A stretch of DNA of 64,000 bases from Pandoraea sputorum (lineage in GTDB: Bacteria > Pseudomonadota > Gammaproteobacteria > Burkholderiales > Burkholderiaceae): assembly GCF_000814845.2 (NCBI RefSeq), contig NZ_CP010431.2, forward strand, positions 1,860,001-1,924,000. The letters are read 5' to 3'. Below, piece after piece: positions 59,497-64,000 of this stretch (position 1 is the stretch's first letter; each line of letters begins with the position of its first letter). Both the position numbers and the translations under genes were made by a program. The notes beneath the pieces were generated by a model. That model did not search any database. It saw only the letters and a list, made by a program, of their open reading frames with translations, and was not told the DNA's origin.

Positions 59497-61197
59497 GTGT
59501 TCCTGTTTTTGTTCCTGTTGCGTGCCTCACGCTGGCTGCTTGCGGCCGCTGTAGTTGCCTCGCTCGCCTGCGGCGTGGCGAACGTCATGCTGATCGCATC
59601 GATCAATCGTGCGCTCGGTGCGCCAATCGCGGAGTTGGGCGCGCTGGCGTGGCGCTTCGCTGCGCTGGCCGTGCTGTCCATGCTCGCGCAGATGTGCGCC
59701 GGTGCGCTCTTCACGCGGTTGGGGCAGCGCACGCTGGCCGAACTGCGTCGGCACGTGTCGCGCATCATCGTCAATGCGCCGCTGCGCGTGGTCGAATCGA
59801 CGGGCGGCGCGCGCGTGCAGTCGGTGCTGGCCGACGATGCCAACCACGTTGCCAACTTTTTCATCGGCCTGCCGACGCTCGTCATGAACGGCGCGATTGT
59901 GATGGGCTGCTTCCTGTACCTCGCGATCCTGTCATGGCCGATCTTCCTGATGGCCTGCGTGGCGATCGGTCTGGGCGCGTTGGGTTATCACATCAGCCAT
60001 ACCAAAGTGATTCGGTATCTGCGTACGGCAGGACAGCGTCAGGACGAGTTGTTCGGGCACTTCCAGACGCTGGCATCCGGTGCCAAGGAACTGAAACTCA
60101 ACCGCCGTCGTGCCGACGCCTTTCTCGCCCGCGTGCTCGGCTCCGCTATCGAAGCGGTGCGCGAGAATCGCTCGCGCGGCCTGACGCTCTTCATCTTCTC
60201 GGTCAGTTGGGTGCGCTTCCTGTTCTTCGCGCTCATCGGGCTGGTGCTGTTTGTGCTCGTCGGTGCTACGTCGAGCAATGCGCATGTGGCGACGGGCTAC
60301 GCCATCGTCTTCCTGTACATGGTCACGCCGCTTGAAGCCATGCTCAACAACATTCCGTTGCTGACGATGGCGCGTGTCGCGAGCGAGCGCATCCAGAAGG
60401 TGACGGAGTCGATGCGCACCGAGGATGTCACGTCGTCGGAGACGTCGACGACTGGCGCGCCGCTGGTGCGTCTGCATGGCATCACGCACAGCTATTACCA
60501 CGAGCAGCAGGACGAAATCTTCCGCATGGGGCCGATCGATCTGACGTTCCGTCCGGGCGAGATCACCTTCCTGATCGGGGGGAACGGTAGCGGTAAAACG
60601 TCGCTCGCGAAGCTGCTCACCGGGCTTTATGTGCCGGAGAGCGGCGAAATCGTTTGGAACGGCCAGTCGGTCGACGTCAAAAATCGCGACCGCTACCGTC
60701 AGTTGTTCTCGGCGATCTTCTTCGACTTCCACCTGTTCGAAACGCTACTGGGCGCGGACGACGCGCAAACCGATCCCGCGCGGATCGACGCGTTCGCCGC
60801 GCGTTGGTTGGCACGCCTGCACCTTCAACACAAAGTCAGCGTGACGAATGGTGCATTCTCGACGCGCGATCTCTCGCAAGGGCAGCGCAAGCGTCTCGCC
60901 CTCGTGGCGGCGTGCGTGGAGGATCGACCGTTCCTCGTGTTCGACGAATGGGCGGCCGATCAGGACCCGGTATTCAAGGAAGTGTTTTACCGGGAGATCC
61001 TGCCCGAGCTGAAGGCGCAGGGAAAAACCGTGCTGGTGATCTCGCACGACGACCGCTACTTCTCGCTGGCCGACCGGCTGGTGAAGATGGAAAACGGTCA
61101 GTTGATCTCGGACGGCGAGCCGACATCTGTCGCATCGACGTCTGCAAATCCGGCGACGACGACGGCAAATGTAGAAAAACCGCAATCGTCCGCGTAA
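59497..61197 (+). CDS. cyclic-peptide-type ABC exporter (PvdE/SyrD-like)
   Basis: The 566-residue protein has an N-terminal membrane domain with about six helices (residues ~15-300) and a C-terminal ATPase with Walker A IGGNGSGKTSLAKLL, signature LSQGQRKRLALVAAC and Walker B FLVFDEWAADQDP. It is a fused exporter for siderophore or its precursor to the periplasm, as PvdE does for pyoverdine. GTG 59497 has GGAGAG 5 bases upstream. In-frame starts further up (59389) carry no recognisable sequence. A strong AAAGGAG at 59364-59370 serves a different short frame (GTG 59378). Confidence 0.85.
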   Translation: MFLFLFLLRASRWLLAAAVVASLACGVANVMLIASINRALGAPIAELGALAWRFAALAVLSMLAQMCAGALFTRLGQRTLAELRRHVSRIIVNAPLRVVESTGGARVQSVLADDANHVANFFIGLPTLVMNGAIVMGCFLYLAILSWPIFLMACVAIGLGALGYHISHTKVIRYLRTAGQRQDELFGHFQTLASGAKELKLNRRRADAFLARVLGSAIEAVRENRSRGLTLFIFSVSWVRFLFFALIGLVLFVLVGATSSNAHVATGYAIVFLYMVTPLEAMLNNIPLLTMARVASERIQKVTESMRTEDVTSSETSTTGAPLVRLHGITHSYYHEQQDEIFRMGPIDLTFRPGEITFLIGGNGSGKTSLAKLLTGLYVPESGEIVWNGQSVDVKNRDRYRQLFSAIFFDFHLFETLLGADDAQTDPARIDAFAARWLARLHLQHKVSVTNGAFSTRDLSQGQRKRLALVAACVEDRPFLVFDEWAADQDPVFKEVFYREILPELKAQGKTVLVISHDDRYFSLADRLVKMENGQLISDGEPTSVASTSANPATTTANVEKPQSSA

Positions 61198-61203
61198 ACC
61201 CCT

Positions 61204-61227
61204 TAAATTGCGGTCACGAGGATCGTC
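61204..61227 (+). promoter_or_regulatory. possible PvdS/OrbS-type promoter before the dioxygenase gene
   Basis: TAAAT (61204-61208), 15 bases, CGTC (61224-61227). One base shorter spacing than in the other boxes, so weaker or chance. If active, the transcript would begin near 61234 and the dioxygenase would have to start at ATG 61277. Confidence 0.35.
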
Positions 61228-61276
61228 AATGAAATTGCGGCGCGTGTGGCGCCGCGGTTTCGTTGAGGATCCAACC

Positions 61277-62251
61277 ATGCTCGATACGATGCTCGATGTG
61301 CGCGCCCTGCGCACCAATGGCGACCTCCCGATGGTGGTCGAACCGCGCGATGCCGGTGTGCCGATCGAGGCCGCTGCCAGTGCCCTTCATGCGCTGGTGG
61401 ACGAATATCTCCCGACTCATGGCGGCGTTCTGTTCCGTGGTTTCAAGGTCGATGGCGATGCGGCGTTCCGCGAGTTCGCCGCGTCATTCGGTCATTCGCT
61501 GCTGACCTATGAGTTCGGCTCGACGCCGCGCAGCAAAGTCGCGCAAGGCGTCTATACATCCACCGAATATCCGCCGCACCAGCACATTCCTTTGCATAAC
61601 GAACAGTCGTACACGCGGGACTGGCCGATGAAGATCTGGTTCTACAGCGTGCTCACGGCGCAGGAAGGCGGCGAGACGCCGATTGCCGACAGCCGCCGTA
61701 TCTACGCCCGTCTGCCGCAAGACCTGCGCGAGCGCTTCGCGAGCAAGGGGCTGATGTACGTGCGCAACTTCGGTAACGGTTTCGACGTGCCCTGGATGCA
61801 GGTCTTCAACACTGAAGACCGTGCCGAAGTCGAAGCGTATTGCCGCGCGCACCGCATTGCCTGCGAGTGGAAAGACGACGGCGAGCTGCGCACGCGCCAG
61901 CTGTGTCAGGCCGTTGCGCAACATCCCGTGACGGGCGACTGGGTCTGGTTCAATCAGGCGCACCTGTTCCACATCTCCAACCTCGAACCCGACGTGCGCG
62001 AGACGTTGCTCGACGTCGTCGGCGAGGAGGACCTGCCGCGCAACGTGTACTACGGCGACGGCAGTCCCATCGAGGAAGACGCGCTAGCCGCCATTCGTCA
62101 CGTTCTGGAAGCGGAGAAGATCAGTTTCCCGTGGCAGAACGGCGACGTGCTGATGCTCGACAACATGCTCGCGGCACACGCGCGCTCGCCGTTCAAGGGG
62201 CCGCGCAAGGTCGTCGTGGCGATGGCGCAGGCGCACGGGGCCGACCGCTGA
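61277..62251 (+). CDS. SyrP/TauD-like Fe(II)/2-oxoglutarate dioxygenase
   Basis: The protein of about 324 residues has the TauD double-stranded beta-helix core. The HxE metal ligands lie in IPLHNEQSYTRDW, a distal histidine in NMLAAHARSPFKG, and an arginine in the PRKVVVAMA end. SyrP-type enzymes hydroxylate the beta carbon of aspartate bound to an NRPS carrier, giving a hydroxycarboxylate iron ligand; the ornibactin counterpart is orbG. Start choice: ATG 61277 follows GAGG by 8 bases; ATG 61229 has an equal ribosome site and would add 16 residues. Confidence 0.85.
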   Translation: MLDTMLDVRALRTNGDLPMVVEPRDAGVPIEAAASALHALVDEYLPTHGGVLFRGFKVDGDAAFREFAASFGHSLLTYEFGSTPRSKVAQGVYTSTEYPPHQHIPLHNEQSYTRDWPMKIWFYSVLTAQEGGETPIADSRRIYARLPQDLRERFASKGLMYVRNFGNGFDVPWMQVFNTEDRAEVEAYCRAHRIACEWKDDGELRTRQLCQAVAQHPVTGDWVWFNQAHLFHISNLEPDVRETLLDVVGEEDLPRNVYYGDGSPIEEDALAAIRHVLEAEKISFPWQNGDVLMLDNMLAAHARSPFKGPRKVVVAMAQAHGADR

Positions 62252-62365
62252 CGGTCTTCCCGGTCTTCGAAACATCTTCTCTTCGTCATTTACCGCGCGT
62301 CGCGGCCCGTCGGCTGCCACGCGCCAGTCTTTGATTTCGCTCCTGCTTCGTGAGTCGCTACCGTC

Positions 62366-64000
62366 ATGAACGACGCTCTCCGCTTGCCCGTCCCCTTCGG
62401 CCCTGTCTCGTCGACGGCGCCCTCTCAGGGAGCGCCCGGCGCTCCTATCGAACACATTGTCGATCTTCTGCGCGCGCGTGCCCGGCTTGAGCCGGATCGC
62501 GAGGCGCTATGCGCCGTGTCCAGCGACGAGGGCGACGCTCGGGCGCTGACCTGTGCCGCGCTCGATACGCGCGCCCGCGCGGTGGCTGCCGCGCTGCAAC
62601 GTCTCGCCAAGGGGAAAGAGGGGGCCTACGGCGAGCGCGGATTGCTGCTTATGCCGACGGGATTGGATTACGTCGCGGGCTTCTTCGGCTGCCTATACGC
62701 GGGGGCCATTGCCGTGCCGGCGTTTCCGCCGGAGTCGGCGCGTCCGCAGCATCTGGCGCGCGTGCGCTCGATCCTGCACGACGCGCGTGCACGCTTCGTG
62801 TTGACCGACCGTCAGCATCGCGACGCCATGCTCGCGTTTGGTGACGCCGTGCCCGAGCTGCGCGGTGTCGAGATCGTGGTGATCGATGAGATTGACGACG
62901 CGCTCGCGACCGAGTGGCAGGAGACGACCGTCGCCCCGGGCGATCTGGCGTTCCTGCAATACACGTCGGGCTCGACGTCCACGCCCAAGGGCGTGATGGT
63001 CAGCCATGCGAATCTGATGGCTAACGAAGCCGCCATCGTTGCCGGGCTGGGCATGACGCGCGACGACACCATGGTGAGCTGGTTGCCGCTGTATCACGAC
63101 ATGGGGCTGATCGGCGGCTTGCTTTCGCCGATTTATCGTGGGGCGCGTCTGGTGCTCATGTCGCCGCAGTTCTTTCTGGAGCGGCCGGTGCGCTGGCTGC
63201 GCGCCATCGACAAATTCGGCGGCACCGTCAGCGGCGGCCCTGATTTCGCGTATCGCTTGTGCGCGCAGCGCATCGACGCGGCCACCATCGGTTCGCTGAA
63301 CCTGCGTGGGTGGCGGCTGGCATTCTCCGGCTCGGAACCGGTGCGACACGACACGCTGGTCGATTTCTGTGAAGCGTTCGCGCCTGCGGGCTTCGATCCG
63401 AAGGCGGTTTATCCCTGCTATGGACTGGCCGAGGCGACACTTTTCGTCACCGGCGGACAGCGTGGCGACGGCATGACGGCGACCGACTTCGACCGCAGCG
63501 CACTCGCGCAGCAACGGGCGGAAGCCTCGGGCGATCATAGTGACGACAGTGCAATGCTGGTCGGATGCGGCACAACGCCGCTCGATCACGAAGTGCGTCT
63601 GATGACGTGGAACGATTCGCCTGACGTCACGCCGTCGGCGGTTGCGGCGGGCGGCGTGGGCGAGATCTGGGTGAGCGGGCCGAGCGTAGCGCAGGGCTAT
63701 TGGCGTAACGAGGAGGCGAGTGCGCGGACGTTCGTGCAGGCGGACGGCAAGCGCTGGCTGCGCACGGGCGACCTCGGCTTTGTGCACGACGATCAGGTGT
63801 ACATCACGGGCCGCTGCAAGGATGTCATCATCGTGCGCGGCCATAACCTGTATCCGCAGGATCTGGAAAAGGCGGTCGAGGCGGATGTCGAACTCGTGCG
63901 CAAGGGCCGCGTGACGGCGTTTGCCGTCGACATCGATGGCGAACCTGGCATCGGCATCGCAGCGGAAGTTGGTCGCAGCGTGCAGAAGATGGTGCCGCCG
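62366..64000 (+). CDS. NRPS, N-terminal fatty-acyl-AMP ligase domain (incomplete)
   Basis: The open frame starts at ATG 62366 and continues beyond the window; 545 codons are visible. The whole visible part is a fatty-acyl-AMP ligase-like adenylation domain: core motif YTSGSTSTPKGVMVSHANL, then SWLPLYHDMGLIGGL, the YPCYGLAEATLFVTGG segment and the RTGDLGF region near the end. Such a loading domain starts lipopeptide synthetases and acylated siderophore synthetases such as PvdL. It implies that the first building block is a fatty acid. Carrier, condensation and amino-acid domains lie downstream. A 114-base gap follows the dioxygenase; no OrbS-type element is seen there, so it is likely read from upstream. 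Confidence 0.88.
   Translation, partial: MNDALRLPVPFGPVSSTAPSQGAPGAPIEHIVDLLRARARLEPDREALCAVSSDEGDARALTCAALDTRARAVAAALQRLAKGKEGAYGERGLLLMPTGLDYVAGFFGCLYAGAIAVPAFPPESARPQHLARVRSILHDARARFVLTDRQHRDAMLAFGDAVPELRGVEIVVIDEIDDALATEWQETTVAPGDLAFLQYTSGSTSTPKGVMVSHANLMANEAAIVAGLGMTRDDTMVSWLPLYHDMGLIGGLLSPIYRGARLVLMSPQFFLERPVRWLRAIDKFGGTVSGGPDFAYRLCAQRIDAATIGSLNLRGWRLAFSGSEPVRHDTLVDFCEAFAPAGFDPKAVYPCYGLAEATLFVTGGQRGDGMTATDFDRSALAQQRAEASGDHSDDSAMLVGCGTTPLDHEVRLMTWNDSPDVTPSAVAAGGVGEIWVSGPSVAQGYWRNEEASARTFVQADGKRWLRTGDLGFVHDDQVYITGRCKDVIIVRGHNLYPQDLEKAVEADVELVRKGRVTAFAVDIDGEPGIGIAAEVGRSVQKMVPP

Noticed and set aside
59397..60335. 312-codon frame inside the exporter gene
   Set aside because: Another-frame shadow of the transporter membrane domain, which has clear family motifs.
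62252..62365. OrbS-type promoter directly before the NRPS gene
   Set aside because: No TAAAT-N16-CGTC element in this orientation was found in the 114-base gap.
1..64000. insertion sequences, integrase, att sites, CRISPR arrays, tRNA or rRNA genes
   Set aside because: None recognised; no transposase-like frame, CRISPR-type regular repeat or tRNA arms were noticed on reading.

Overview
The window is high-GC proteobacterial DNA. Gene content and neighbourhoods point to a Burkholderiaceae beta-proteobacterium, most likely Pandoraea or a close relative. This rests on an OrbS/PvdS-type iron-starvation sigma factor next to an ornithine-hydroxamate siderophore locus whose first NRPS opens with a fatty-acyl-AMP ligase, and on several paired ECF sigma/anti-sigma operons. 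No rRNA, tRNA, CRISPR array, insertion sequence or phage gene was seen.

Layout. 1-10.5 kb: a membrane protein of unknown function, an NNP-family nitrate transporter behind a hairpin/terminator leader, a LysR regulator, a class II aldolase-like and a PEP mutase/isocitrate lyase-like protein, then a run of cytochrome b561, a family 2 glycosyltransferase, a lipoprotein and the tRNA 2-selenouridine synthase MnmH, ending against an AraC/GyrI-like regulator. 10.6-14.6 kb: a four-gene amidase operon (acetamidase/formamidase, two XapX membrane proteins, and an unusual protein that joins an AraC-type regulator to a second acetamidase/formamidase). 14.7-18 kb: ECF sigma and anti-sigma genes divergent from a catalase-like peroxidase and a cytochrome b561.

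18.1-36.9 kb is the most striking region. Twelve tightly overlapping genes on the minus strand encode a reduced type II secretion/type IV pilus-like machine (major pseudopilin, inner membrane protein, ATPase, four PilM/N/O/P-like assembly proteins, secretin, three more pseudopilins, lytic transglycosylase). It diverges from one 7.95-kb gene for an exported protein of about 2,650 residues that combines a GH2-like catalytic module, seven Ig-like modules, four F5/8 type C (discoidin) modules and a C-terminal GH64-like beta-1,3-glucanase module. I infer that the machine exports this polysaccharide-degrading protein.

37-42 kb: a second ECF sigma/anti-sigma pair overlapping a cytochrome P450, a periplasmic cupin, and an OmpR-like regulator with a degenerate receiver. 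41.8-50.1 kb: a catabolic unit with a LysR regulator, a PotFGHI-type ABC importer, a three-subunit opine-oxidase-like flavoenzyme and a RidA imine deaminase. 50.3-54 kb: a two-component system, an outer-membrane beta-barrel protein and a MASE2-GGDEF diguanylate cyclase.

54-64 kb: a siderophore locus with the sigma factor under a candidate Fur box, phosphopantetheinyl transferase, MbtH, thioesterase (with an apparent one-base frameshift in a G run), FhuF-like ferric reductase, ornithine N-hydroxylase, cyclic-peptide exporter, SyrP-like dioxygenase and the start of the NRPS. TAAAT-N16-CGTC elements of the PvdS/OrbS type stand before mbtH and before the hydroxylase gene, with a near match before the exporter, so the sigma factor probably drives the locus under iron limitation.
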